Shown one piece after another: positions 23,103 to 31,555 of a DNA stretch of 43,190 nt. The position numbers were made by a program, and so were the translations under genes. The notes beneath the pieces were generated by a model. That model made no database searches and was not told the origin of the DNA. It was given only the letters and a program-made list of their open reading frames with translations. Source of the stretch: a bacterium (GTDB lineage Bacteria; Cyanobacteriota; Vampirovibrionia; Gastranaerophilales; Gastranaerophilaceae); contig JAFWGJ010000151.1 of NCBI GenBank assembly GCA_017512405.1, positions 1 to 43,190 on the forward strand. The letters run 5' to 3'. How positions within the stretch are numbered: the stretch's first letter is position 1; each line of letters begins with the position of its first letter.

Positions 23103-24858
23103 GTTCTGTTAAAGAGTATTTATTAGGATATAAATTTAATAAATGATTAATGTACGAACTCTGAAAACTAATGATTATTATATTTGGTTTATATTCATTT
23201 ATAGCAGACTCATATTCAGAAAATTTCATACCTCTGTAATTATCGTATAATCGGATAGTGTGCTTAAAACTATACGGCAAATATTCTACAAGATCTCGTC
23301 CGAAAGAATTTGCAATTAACATTACTCTAAAATTCGCCCCGTCTTTGTAATAAAACTCTTCATCTATTGCATGATTTTTGTTAAATATGGAAATATTGCT
23401 GAGATTACCATAGATTAAATCTGCCGAATATGGATTTTTATAGTATGTATAGGTAACATCTAACAGCTTTTCTTTTTGTTCTTTTGGTATTTTGAAATAT
23501 GAGAGAGGACCTTCATAAAAATTTTTGTTGCCAAAATAAACAGATATTCTTTTGTTATAATACGGAATTAAAATGTTTTTATCTAAAATTTTTACCTGAG
23601 GAAAATCTTTTTGTATTATTTTTATCAATTCGTAATAACCTACATATGCACCGGTTTTTGTCCAATGAGGATTTAATTTGTAAAATACAGGCGTTATTTT
23701 ATTTGCCTGTAAAAGGGCATTTTTAGGATAGATTATTTTTATATCCGAATTATGCCTGATACTTTCAATAATTTTTTCTGTAACGTCGGGTTCTATCTTT
23801 ATTTTATCAACATACTTGCAATTGAAAAAATCACTTAGTCTTGGGACAATTAATAGATACAGTTTTATATTATGATTTTTGCAATATAAATTTAATTTAT
23901 TAAGATTTACTGAATATTGTAATAATTCATCATCGTTTACATTATCTGTATATCCGTAGAATGAGCCTTCGCATAGTACATTACAATTTTTATACATTTT
24001 CCAACCGGTGGCTGTGTAGATACCTTTGCTCATTATAAATCTAACGGTATCATTTAATTGAAGCAGTTCTGTTCTTAATGCAAACCTATCATTAAACCAT
24101 TCATTAAATTCTTTGCCATAGTTGTAATTTACTTTTTTATTTGTTATTAGATGCGGTAATTTCCCCAAAAATCTGTTTTCATTTTTTGCTTTTATAGAGC
24201 TTGTATCAATATTACTCATTGGAATAAACAAAAATATAAAAAATATTGCAAGAAATACTACCTCAATTTTAGATTTATTTATTATATTTTTAAAATCAGG
24301 CAAATATATTGTAAGTTTATATGTTAAAAGAAATGTTAAAATAATTATTGAAAATAATAAAAAAATATCAAATTCAGGTTTTATCTTGAGGTTAATATTT
24401 TTGTCATAAATAAGTTGAAAAGAATTACAATTTTTAGATGTTACGATTAGTTTGTTATTTTCAATTTCTATATCAGCATTTTTTGCAATAAATTGTTTTA
24501 AATCATTTAATTCTATTTTTTCATTTTTTAATTGAATATTACTGATTATAATTTTAGAAATGTGATTATTTTTATTCGTAAATATTAGTTTTATACGTTT
24601 AACTTTTTTTACATTAGGTATTTCTATACTTATATTTGGTAGTAATTCTGAAAGTTGTATCTCTTTTGTTGCTCGTTTTGTCTTTTTTTGTATAAATTTA
24701 TTGTTGTCACTTCTGTTTAACAGCGCTGTAATTATATAATTTCCTTGTCCTGAAATGTCAAAATTTAAAGTTATGATAGGGTATGTAAACCACAAAAATT
24801 TTGTAAATATAGCAATAATAAACGTTATTAAAACTGATAAAAAAATACGCATTTGCAT
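23098..24858 (-). CDS. AlgJ/AlgX-like SGNH protein, long form with altered Asp (copy B)
   Basis: A 586-residue paralogue of copy A (5668-7407) with the same order: N-terminal helix, beta-rich insert at about 30-160, helices near 165-185 and 198-213, 'FNEWFNDRFALR' at 251-262 and the catalytic region. The conserved Asp-His-His block is changed: copy A has 'KTDHHYS' where this protein has 'KLNPHWT'. The Asp position is therefore Asn396 with His398 kept. The Ser block is 'ANSFGR' (S518). In AlgX the Asp of the Asp-His-Ser triad is needed for acetyl transfer, so this copy may be inactive, use another acid, or act as a binding or scaffold protein. It is a lone gene, divergent from the XRE gene and separated from other acetylation genes. 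Confidence 0.78.
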   Translation of the reverse strand: MQMRIFLSVLITFIIAIFTKFLWFTYPIITLNFDISGQGNYIITALLNRSDNNKFIQKKTKRATKEIQLSELLPNISIEIPNVKKVKRIKLIFTNKNNHISKIIISNIQLKNEKIELNDLKQFIAKNADIEIENNKLIVTSKNCNSFQLIYDKNINLKIKPEFDIFLLFSIIILTFLLTYKLTIYLPDFKNIINKSKIEVVFLAIFFIFLFIPMSNIDTSSIKAKNENRFLGKLPHLITNKKVNYNYGKEFNEWFNDRFALRTELLQLNDTVRFIMSKGIYTATGWKMYKNCNVLCEGSFYGYTDNVNDDELLQYSVNLNKLNLYCKNHNIKLYLLIVPRLSDFFNCKYVDKIKIEPDVTEKIIESIRHNSDIKIIYPKNALLQANKITPVFYKLNPHWTKTGAYVGYYELIKIIQKDFPQVKILDKNILIPYYNKRISVYFGNKNFYEGPLSYFKIPKEQKEKLLDVTYTYYKNPYSADLIYGNLSNISIFNKNHAIDEEFYYKDGANFRVMLIANSFGRDLVEYLPYSFKHTIRLYDNYRGMKFSEYESAINEYKPNIIIISFQSSYINHLLNLYPNKYSLTEQ

Positions 24859-24878
24859 AAAAAACCAATTTAAAAGAG

Positions 24879-24934
24879 TTAACTATAATTTATCTTTATT
24901 GACATATAAATCAATTAGCATGAATTATAGTTAA
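24879..24934. repeat. 12-bp perfect inverted repeat, candidate operator
   Basis: TTAACTATAATT (24879-24890) and AATTATAGTTAA (24923-24934), perfect arms separated by 32 bases. They lie in the 111-base interval between the divergent AlgJ-like copy B and the XRE regulator. The spacer contains a TTGACA (24899-24904) on the plus strand and a TTGATT on the minus strand, so the arms flank probable -35 elements for both directions. The length and centre spacing (44 bases, about four helical turns) would suit two dimers or a looped dimer of a small HTH regulator. Confidence 0.55.
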
Positions 24935-24969
24935 TAAAATTTATTTGTCAATCTTGATAGAATAATGAA

Positions 24970-25191
24970 ATGGAAAAGAAAACGATATTAAAAATATTTG
25001 CAAGTAATTTGCGTGCGGAAAGGGCAAGAAAAGGGTATTCGCAAGAATTTTTATCAGAAAAAGCGAATATCACGACAGAATATTTAAACAGAATAGAAAA
25101 GGAAAAATACAGTCCTTCACTAGTTGTTATAGTGAATTTAGCGCATGCTCTTGATGTTGATTTAAATACTCTTTTTCCTATTGGTAAATAA
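24970..25191 (+). CDS. Small XRE-family HTH regulator
   Basis: A 73-residue protein consisting of a single helix-turn-helix domain of the Cro/CI-XRE type: 'LRAERARKGYSQEFLSEKANITTEYLNRIEKEKYSPSL' carries the five-helix pattern, with 'SQEFLSEKANIT' as recognition-helix region and 'LAHALDVDLNTLF' as the family's closing helices. It has no effector or protease domain. It is a lone plus-strand gene pointing away from AlgJ-like copy B, and its stop abuts the stop of the convergent legH gene with no terminator between. The nearby inverted repeat suggests it controls its own promoter and that of copy B, and possibly other glycan operons. No toxin partner is visible. Confidence 0.85.
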   Translation: MEKKTILKIFASNLRAERARKGYSQEFLSEKANITTEYLNRIEKEKYSPSLVVIVNLAHALDVDLNTLFPIGK

Positions 25192-25770
25192 TTATTTAAC
25201 TAAGCTCCCTGCTTTTATAAATGCTTTTGAAGGTAATTTTACGCATTGAACGATTGTTGTGTTTGCACCGACAAATGAGTTTTCGCCTATTTCAACTTCG
25301 CCTGCGATTACAGCTCCTACTGCAATATGGCAATTATCTTTTATTATACATTCGTGTTCTATTAATGCTTTAGTATTTATAATACAGTTTTTGCCAATCT
25401 TAGCACCTGCGTTAATAAGCACATCGTGCATTACAATTGTTCCCTCTTCAATGCAGGCATGCTTTGATACGTATGCTCTTGGAGAAATAACCGTTGCAAA
25501 TTTTCCCCCTGCATTTTTGACCTTTTCATACAACTTAATTCTCAAATCGGCAGATTTGATTTGTCCGACGGTTATGAGAAAGTAATATCCCTGCTTTGCA
25601 TAGCTTCCGATATCATTATCGGTGCCGATAATTTTGTATCCCAAAACTTCTGTTCCTACTTTATCAGGAGTATCAAGAATTCCTGCAATCTCAAAATCTT
25701 TTACCCCTTCTATAACGTCAATGCAGCTTTTGCAATGTCCGCCGCCGCCGATTAAGATAAGTTTTTCCAT
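25192..25770 (-). CDS. legH: PglD/NeuD-type N-acetyltransferase, LegH
   Basis: Predicted to N-acetylate the 4-amino group of the NDP-4-amino-6-deoxy sugar made by LegC, giving the diacetamido intermediate. 192 residues, the usual PglD/LegH size. The N-terminal Rossmann-like segment is 'LILIGGGGHCKSCIDVI' at 4-20. Hexapeptide repeats run from about 100 ('AYVSKHACIEEGTIVMHDVL', 'IGKNCIINTKALIEHECIIKD', 'IAVGAVIAGEVEIGENSFVGANTT'), with the active-site His expected in 'IEHECII'. Its start overlaps the legC stop by one base (TAATG). It is the last gene of the AlgJ-legB-legC-legH operon. Confidence 0.85.
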   Translation of the reverse strand: MEKLILIGGGGHCKSCIDVIEGVKDFEIAGILDTPDKVGTEVLGYKIIGTDNDIGSYAKQGYYFLITVGQIKSADLRIKLYEKVKNAGGKFATVISPRAYVSKHACIEEGTIVMHDVLINAGAKIGKNCIINTKALIEHECIIKDNCHIAVGAVIAGEVEIGENSFVGANTTIVQCVKLPSKAFIKAGSLVK

Positions 25771-26894
25771 TATTTAAACTCCTTAATCGTTTTTATAACT
25801 CGCATTACATCGTCTTCTGTTAAATTAGTTGAGCAAGGTATATTTACAACTTTTTCATAATAGTCAATAGCTTTTTCAATTTTATAGCATTGACTACCTT
25901 CATAAGGTTTTAGTGTGTGAATAAGTTTCCATATAGGGCGGGTTTGGATTTTGTTTTCCGTCATATATTTAATCAGGTCATCACGTCTGTCCGTAACAAG
26001 CGAATAGAACCAATGATTAGTTCTTATCTTATCGCTGAAACCTAAAAGATTTAAACCGTTTTCGATATATAATTCGTAATTTTTCTTCTTTATTCCAACA
26101 AATTTTTCTAACTGTTCAAGTTGTGCAACACCAAGTGCTGCCTGAAGGTTCGTCATCCTATAATTGTAACCGATTTCATCATGTACAAAATATACCGCAT
26201 CGGCTTTTGCCTGAGTTGATAAATGTTTTGCGTGCTTTACATCTTCAATATTTTTAGCGGTTAAAGCTCCGCCTCCGCCTGTTGTAATTATTTTGTTTCC
26301 GTTAAACGAATATACGCCAAAATCACCAATTGTGCCTGCAAATTTTCCGTTGCTTAAACAATATGTGCCGAGTGCTTCTGTTGCATCTTCTATAAGTTTT
26401 AATTTATATTTTTCTGCTAATTCGCAAAGCAATTCAATATTACCAATATTCCCGAATACGTGAACAACAACTATTGCTTTAATTTGACGTTTTGTAGATT
26501 TATTAATAACTTTTTCGCCGTCAAAATCACATTCTTCTTCCAAAAACTGCTGAACTTTTTCGGCATCCATACATAAACTGTCATCACAATCCATGAAAAT
26601 CGGTTCTGCATAACAGTATTTAACGGGGTTTACTGCAGCTGCAAAGGTCAAAGTCGGAACTATAACTTCTGTATTCGGTTCAACACCTGACAATTTCATT
26701 GCCAAATGCAATCCTGCAGTACCACTTTGTAATGCACAAACCTGTTCTGTTTTTAGGTAGCCGGCAAGATTTTCTTCCAGTTTACTGATTAATTCACCAC
26801 CGGTTGAAACCCACTCAGTCTTTACTGCTTCTGTAACGTATTCAAGTTCGTTTCCCGAAAAATTCGGTACTGATAAAGGTATAAACTTAGACAT
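25770..26894 (-). CDS. legC: PLP-dependent sugar aminotransferase, LegC
   Basis: DegT/DnrJ/EryC1-family aminotransferase that adds the C4 amino group to the NDP-4-keto-6-deoxy sugar from LegB, using glutamate. 374 residues, typical length. Marks: 'TEWVSTGGELISKLEENL' near residue 30, 'ALQSGTAGLHLAMKL' near 54, 'VPTLTFAAAVNPVKYC' near 80, 'IEDATEALGT' near 167 and the PLP-lysine loop 'GVYSFNGNKIITTGGGG' near 192-208. 'GYNYRMTNLQAALGVAQLEQL' and the C-terminal 'NIPCSTNLTEDDV' also match the LegC branch. It overlaps legB by eight bases and legH by one, indicating tight translational coupling. Confidence 0.92.
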   Translation of the reverse strand: MSKFIPLSVPNFSGNELEYVTEAVKTEWVSTGGELISKLEENLAGYLKTEQVCALQSGTAGLHLAMKLSGVEPNTEVIVPTLTFAAAVNPVKYCYAEPIFMDCDDSLCMDAEKVQQFLEEECDFDGEKVINKSTKRQIKAIVVVHVFGNIGNIELLCELAEKYKLKLIEDATEALGTYCLSNGKFAGTIGDFGVYSFNGNKIITTGGGGALTAKNIEDVKHAKHLSTQAKADAVYFVHDEIGYNYRMTNLQAALGVAQLEQLEKFVGIKKKNYELYIENGLNLLGFSDKIRTNHWFYSLVTDRRDDLIKYMTENKIQTRPIWKLIHTLKPYEGSQCYKIEKAIDYYEKVVNIPCSTNLTEDDVMRVIKTIKEFK

Positions 26895-27876
26895 TATAAA
26901 TATCCACCTTGTATTTTTTTAGATTTTCAGGGTTTTTAAACCATGCGATAGTTTCTTTTAAACCCTCTTCAATTGAGTATTGTGGTTTAAAGCCCGTTAA
27001 TTCTTTAATCTTAGTGTTATCACACCACAAACGGTTGACTTCTGAATTTTTCGGTCTGATACGTTGCTGGTCAGTTACAAACTCAACGTCACTGTTCATA
27101 AGTTTTTTGATTAAATTTAATGTGTCGCCCATTGAAATTTCGTAGTTTGAACCTATGTTAATTTCTTCGCCGTTAGTTTTGTCGCAATTTGCAAGTGCAA
27201 CAAAACCTGAACAAGTATCCTTTACGTAATTAAAATCACGGGTAGGTGTTAAATCACCCAGTTTAATTTCTTTTTTGCCTGATGCAATTTGAGTAATTAT
27301 TGTCGGAATAATTGCTCTTGCAGATTGTCTTGGCCCGTATGTGTTGAACGGTCTTGCAATAGTTACAGGGAGTTCAAATGCGTTATAAAAACTTTTTGCA
27401 ATTGCGTCGGCTCCGATTTTAGTTGCACTATAAGGTGATTGCGGTTGTTTTGGATGATTTTCGTCAATCGGAACATAACGAGCCGTGCCATATACTTCTG
27501 AGGTTGAAGTTATTATTGTTTTTGAAACGTTGTTATCTCTTGCTGCCTGACAAACATTCAGAGTGCCTTTTATATTTGTATCAATATAACTGTCAGGAGC
27601 GATGTAAGAATAAGGTATTGCAATCAGTGCTGCAAGATGAAATATCACATCCACACCTTTTGTAATTTCTCTCATATAATTGGGGTCTCTGACATCACCT
27701 GTCAAAACTTCTATATCATTTTTGCAGTCAACATCTTCCAACCAGCCCCAGTTGTTAAACGAATTATATTGCGAAAGCGCTTTAACTTTTGCACCTTCTT
27801 TAACTATTCTTTCGGTTAAGTGAGAACCTATAAACCCATCTGCACCTGTTATTAAAACTGTTTTATCTTTTAACAT
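26887..27876 (-). CDS. legB: NDP-N-acetylglucosamine 4,6-dehydratase, LegB
   Basis: Extended SDR that makes the NDP-4-keto-6-deoxy-GlcNAc used by LegC. 329 residues from ATG at 27876 ('MLKDKTVLITG'), chosen because GGCAGGAA lies just upstream. 'ITGADGFIGSHLTERI' is the cofactor loop, 'HLAALIAIPYSYIAPDSYI' near 84 the LegB-type substrate segment and 'STSEVYGTARYVPIDE' near 126 the Thr region. 'SPYSATKIGADAI' near 147 holds the catalytic Tyr/Lys, and 'RPFNTYGPRQSARAIIPTII' near 176 is conserved. The single-domain form and company of legC separate it from membrane PglF and from PseB. It lies 41 bases downstream of AlgJ-like copy C. Confidence 0.92.
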   Translation of the reverse strand: MLKDKTVLITGADGFIGSHLTERIVKEGAKVKALSQYNSFNNWGWLEDVDCKNDIEVLTGDVRDPNYMREITKGVDVIFHLAALIAIPYSYIAPDSYIDTNIKGTLNVCQAARDNNVSKTIITSTSEVYGTARYVPIDENHPKQPQSPYSATKIGADAIAKSFYNAFELPVTIARPFNTYGPRQSARAIIPTIITQIASGKKEIKLGDLTPTRDFNYVKDTCSGFVALANCDKTNGEEINIGSNYEISMGDTLNLIKKLMNSDVEFVTDQQRIRPKNSEVNRLWCDNTKIKELTGFKPQYSIEEGLKETIAWFKNPENLKKYKVDIYNV

Positions 27877-27917
27877 TTTTCCTGCCTTTTTGTTTTTATT
27901 ATATTGCAAATAAAAAT

Positions 27918-29234
27918 TTATTCATACAATTCCGTTAAGTGGTCTATTTCACAAAAACATAGTACAAGTATATTCGTTTTTACGTCTTTTATATGTTGTT
28001 CAAAAGTTTTCATTTTATATTTTGCCAAAGGAAACGCAATATATATCCCTTCTGTCTTTCCAAAGCTGTAAGGTAGAGATTGCAAAAGATTTAGCATGAA
28101 AGAATCGCCATAAACCGTTAAATTTGGAGTTGCTTTTGTGGTTTTAAAATGATGGATTTTGCATAAACTTTTACTGTTCAGACATTTTTCAATTTTTAAT
28201 TCGTAATTTTTATATTTTAAATATTCGTATTTTGTATCAAGTAATGATTTGTCGTGAAGTCCCATCAGTTTGTATGAGATACCTTCAAACATTTCATTTT
28301 GGTGAATTCGTATTTTATTTGAATAAAAAGTATCAAAATCTGATTTTTTGTTTATATAAAGATTAGGAAAATCTTTTTGAATTACTTTCATTAGTTCCGC
28401 ATAACCGATATAAGCACCATTATCGGTCCAGTGGTGGTCTGTTTTAAAATATGCAAAATCGTGTTTGGAAAGTTCTTTTAATTCTTCAAAAGGATAAATA
28501 ATTGGAATACCTGTTTTATCGGTTATATATTTTCTCATTTGATTTGTTTTTTCATATTGACTAAAATTTGCGCTGTATTTTTTTACAACATCGGGATAAA
28601 TTTCTTCTTTTCTTGGCGCAATCAGAATATATAATTTTATATTGTTTTGATTACAAAAATCCTTGAGTTTTTGCACATTGTATACGGCTTTATCCAAATC
28701 TTCCTTGCCATATAAATCACTGCTTGCTTTAAAAACATCTGTGTTTACTATCCAATGAGTTTTTTTATCAAGGCAGAAATGCCCTTTTTCATAATATCTT
28801 TTTGCTAGCTTATAACTTATAAAATCGTTGCTTACTATGTATTCTCTTGTAAAAAATCTGTCATTAAACCAGTCATTGAAATTCTTGCCAAAATCATAAT
28901 TTATTTTGCCCTGTTCTATGAAAAAAGGTTTTAATTTTGCAAGAGTTCTGTTTTCTTGCTCCGAAACGGAATTTTTATTGATATGCGACATTGGCACAAA
29001 TAAAGCTATGAAAAATACGGTAAGAAATATTATTTCAATTACGGATTTATTTTTTATGTCCTTAAATTCCGCAAGATAGTTCGTTAATTTGTAAAAAAGC
29101 AAAAACGCAAGAACAGAAATTGAAATAAAAATATAAAAATTCAATGAAAATTTAACTGTATTTAACCATAATTTGTTGCTTAAAAACAGTACAAATCCTG
29201 TTAATAGTATTGATATTACAGTGCGTTTTTTCAT
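27918..29234 (-). CDS. AlgJ/AlgX-like SGNH O-acetyltransferase, short form (copy C)
   Basis: A 438-residue member of the same family without the beta-rich insert: the first helix (about 6-24) is followed at once by the second (about 31-49), then a third (about 68-82). It carries the most complete catalytic set of the four: 'KTDHHWTDNGAY' (D266, H268) and a canonical 'YGDSFM' block (S378). 'FNDWFNDRFFTR' is at 119-130. It is 27 bases downstream of copy D and shows clear nucleotide similarity to it, for example around the FNDWFND codons, consistent with tandem duplication. No MBOAT is adjacent, so it probably depends on the AlgI-type protein at 4268 or another acetyl donor. Confidence 0.82.
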   Translation of the reverse strand: MKKRTVISILLTGFVLFLSNKLWLNTVKFSLNFYIFISISVLAFLLFYKLTNYLAEFKDIKNKSVIEIIFLTVFFIALFVPMSHINKNSVSEQENRTLAKLKPFFIEQGKINYDFGKNFNDWFNDRFFTREYIVSNDFISYKLAKRYYEKGHFCLDKKTHWIVNTDVFKASSDLYGKEDLDKAVYNVQKLKDFCNQNNIKLYILIAPRKEEIYPDVVKKYSANFSQYEKTNQMRKYITDKTGIPIIYPFEELKELSKHDFAYFKTDHHWTDNGAYIGYAELMKVIQKDFPNLYINKKSDFDTFYSNKIRIHQNEMFEGISYKLMGLHDKSLLDTKYEYLKYKNYELKIEKCLNSKSLCKIHHFKTTKATPNLTVYGDSFMLNLLQSLPYSFGKTEGIYIAFPLAKYKMKTFEQHIKDVKTNILVLCFCEIDHLTELYE

Positions 29235-29261
29235 ATAAAAAATATAACATAAATAATCAAC

Positions 29262-30590
29262 TTAATCTTTAAAAAAATAAGGTAAGGTAGAAAGATTATT
29301 GTAGGTTACGCAAAAAATCAAAATGTTCGGTTTATATTCAAGAATATCTTTTTTATGGTATTTCATTATTTTAGTTGATTCTGTTTGAGAAATACCTTTT
29401 ACATTATTTGTTCTTATACGTTTTACGTTCTTAAATGTGAATGGAATAAATTCCGTTAAATTTTCGTTTTGGCTTGTGCCAAGAAGTATAACTTTGTAAT
29501 TTGCTCCTTTTGGGTAAAAATAATCTTTTTCTCTGTGCAGGTTTATGTCTGTTATTGTGGTTTTCAAAGCATTAAAATTTTTGTGCTTGTAATAACGATA
29601 TTTTGTGGTGTGGTATTTGTCTAAATTAAAAATGCCAAGTTTTGTTGCGGTTCTGCCGTATCCGAATTTTCTGTCCCAGTCTGTTCTTATAAGATTATTC
29701 TCTAAATATTCAAAATCATTGGGAGTTAAAACGTTAATGTTAGTAAAATCTTTTTGTATTGCATCCATCAGAACTTTATATCCTGTATAAGCGCCGTCAT
29801 CTGTCCAGTGATCGTCAGTTTTGAAGTAAATGTAATTGTTTTTTGCATTTTCTTTAAACTCATTAATAGGATAAAATATTTTTAAATCGGTATTTTTTTG
29901 CAATTGCTGAATATATTTTTCAAAAGGTGTGTTATCTTTTATTGCTATTATTGAAGATTTAGGTTTATAAATATCTTCTTTGGGTGGAGTTATAAGAACA
30001 TAAAGCTTGATATTGTTTTGTTTGCAAAAATTATTTAATTCAATCAGCGGTTTTAAATTATTTTGCACTTCCTTTGATGAATATCTGTAAAAATTCCTGT
30101 AATAATAGATAAAGCCTGATTCTTTATCTATAAAACCGTCTTGTTTTATTTCAACGTCTTTGTTTGTTGATATTTTTAGATAACTGTTAAGTGCAATAAG
30201 TTTGTTTCTGAAATTAAAGTGGTCATTAAACCAGTCGTTAAAATTTTTGCCGAAGTCGTAATTTATTTTACCCTGTTTCGTAAAAATCGGTTTTAATTTT
30301 GCAAGAGTACGGTTTTCTTGTTCCGATATTTCGCTGTTATCAATATTGCTCATTGGAATAAATAAAACAATAAAAAATATTATCAAAAATAATATTTCCG
30401 CTACGGATTTGTTTTTTACGGATTTAAAATCAGCTAAATAATTTGATATTTTATAAAATAGCAAAAATGATAAAACACTTATTGAGATAAATAGATAAAA
30501 ATTAAAAGTATTTGCGGATAACCAAAATTTATGCGTTAAAAAGGCACTAATTACGGTTAAAAACATTGAAATTACTGTTCGCTTTTTCAT
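29262..30590 (-). CDS. AlgJ/AlgX-like SGNH O-acetyltransferase, short form (copy D)
   Basis: A 442-residue paralogue of copy C with the same start ('MKKRTVIS'), three early hydrophobic helices and 'FNDWFNDHFNFR' at 117-128. The acid-His block is 'KTDDHWTDDGAY' (D259, H261), so the catalytic pair is kept. The Ser block is 'LLGTSQNEN' (S373), in which Asp of GDS is Thr, as also varies in copies A and B. It heads the minus-strand operon that continues through copy C to legB-legC-legH and is divergent from the plus-strand glycosyltransferase operon. Together with copy C it may acetylate different positions or sugars. Confidence 0.8.
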   Translation of the reverse strand: MKKRTVISMFLTVISAFLTHKFWLSANTFNFYLFISISVLSFLLFYKISNYLADFKSVKNKSVAEILFLIIFFIVLFIPMSNIDNSEISEQENRTLAKLKPIFTKQGKINYDFGKNFNDWFNDHFNFRNKLIALNSYLKISTNKDVEIKQDGFIDKESGFIYYYRNFYRYSSKEVQNNLKPLIELNNFCKQNNIKLYVLITPPKEDIYKPKSSIIAIKDNTPFEKYIQQLQKNTDLKIFYPINEFKENAKNNYIYFKTDDHWTDDGAYTGYKVLMDAIQKDFTNINVLTPNDFEYLENNLIRTDWDRKFGYGRTATKLGIFNLDKYHTTKYRYYKHKNFNALKTTITDINLHREKDYFYPKGANYKVILLGTSQNENLTEFIPFTFKNVKRIRTNNVKGISQTESTKIMKYHKKDILEYKPNILIFCVTYNNLSTLPYFFKD

Positions 30591-30682
30591 AGATTTAGAA
30601 TAACATAAACATTATAAAAATAAGGTGTTTAAAAATAATATTACATCATTAAAAATTTTATGTTATTATAAATTCATAAATT
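30591..30682. promoter_or_regulatory. Divergent promoter interval between two glycan operons
   Basis: A 92-base A/T-rich interval between the AlgJ-like/legBCH operon (minus) and the glycosyltransferase operon (plus). A perfect TATAAT lies on the minus strand (30616-30611), 21 bases before the minus start; a -35 at the right distance is weak. For the plus strand only a TTATAAA-like -10 near 30665-30671 is seen. Confidence 0.35.
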
Positions 30683-31555
30683 ATGGCAAAAGTATCAATA
30701 GTAGTACCGGTATATAATACAGAAAAATTTCTTGAAAAGTGCTTGAATTCTTTGATTGGACAGACTTTGCAAGATATAGAGATTATCTGTGTAAATGATG
30801 GCTCGACGGATAATTCTTTGAATATCTTGACGGACTATGCAAACAAAGATTCAAGAATAAAAATTGTAAATCAGGAAAATAAAATGCAAGGTGCAGCAAG
30901 AAACGCAGGCACCGCTGTTGCAGTCGGCGAATATATCGGTTTTGTTGATTCTGATGACTGGGTTGATTTGGATTATTACGAAAAATTATATAATACTGCA
31001 AAAAAATACGATATGGATATTGCTCTTGCAACAAATGTGAGAGTGAAAAATGATACTGAAAAAAAACGTTTAAATATTACGGAAGAAAAAGTTTATAACT
31101 CTTTACAAGAAAAAATTGATGTTTGTGAACAGTGGAAAAATGAATGTCCTACAAATAAAATCTATCGTATGTCTATGCTTAGAAATAATCATATTATATG
31201 GCCGGAAATGATGTATTGTGAAGACAAATTGTTTACAATGAAGGCTATTTATTATGCAAATGGCATTGTAACTGTTCCGAATACTTATTATTACTATTAC
31301 TGGAATCCAAAATCTACGGTTAATTTCTCGTTGAAAGCTCACCATTCAAGATACTTACGCCATAAAAATATTGCACGTCAGAGAGTTTTGAATTTTCTAA
31401 AATCAAAAAATGCAGAAATAAGGGACAAAGATTTTTGGGCAATTAGAAAAGATTTTAAAATTTTTAATATTGTAATGTTCAGAATAAAAGAAAGTTTGCA
31501 TACAGAAAAAGGTTTATTGTTTGGGTTTATACCTCTTTGGCAAAAAGGGGTCTGA
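30683..31555 (+). CDS. Family 2 glycosyltransferase
   Basis: GT-A fold glycosyltransferase of 290 residues. The N-terminal domain is textbook GT2: 'SIVVPVYNTEKFLEKCLNSL' at 5-24, 'DIEIICVNDGSTDNS' at 31-45, 'NQENKMQGAARNAG' near 63 and the metal-binding 'GFVDSDDWVDLDYYEKL' near 86-102 with DSDD. The C-terminal half ('WPEMMYCEDKLFTMKAIYYA') resembles acceptor-binding sequence of capsule GT2 enzymes. It has no membrane helix. It heads the plus-strand operon and its stop touches the ATG of the next GT2 gene (TGAATG). Confidence 0.88.
   Translation: MAKVSIVVPVYNTEKFLEKCLNSLIGQTLQDIEIICVNDGSTDNSLNILTDYANKDSRIKIVNQENKMQGAARNAGTAVAVGEYIGFVDSDDWVDLDYYEKLYNTAKKYDMDIALATNVRVKNDTEKKRLNITEEKVYNSLQEKIDVCEQWKNECPTNKIYRMSMLRNNHIIWPEMMYCEDKLFTMKAIYYANGIVTVPNTYYYYYWNPKSTVNFSLKAHHSRYLRHKNIARQRVLNFLKSKNAEIRDKDFWAIRKDFKIFNIVMFRIKESLHTEKGLLFGFIPLWQKGV

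Noticed and set aside
24970-25191. XRE gene as antitoxin of a toxin-antitoxin pair
   Set aside because: Neighbours on both sides are glycan genes on the other strand, and no small toxin-like frame lies beside it.
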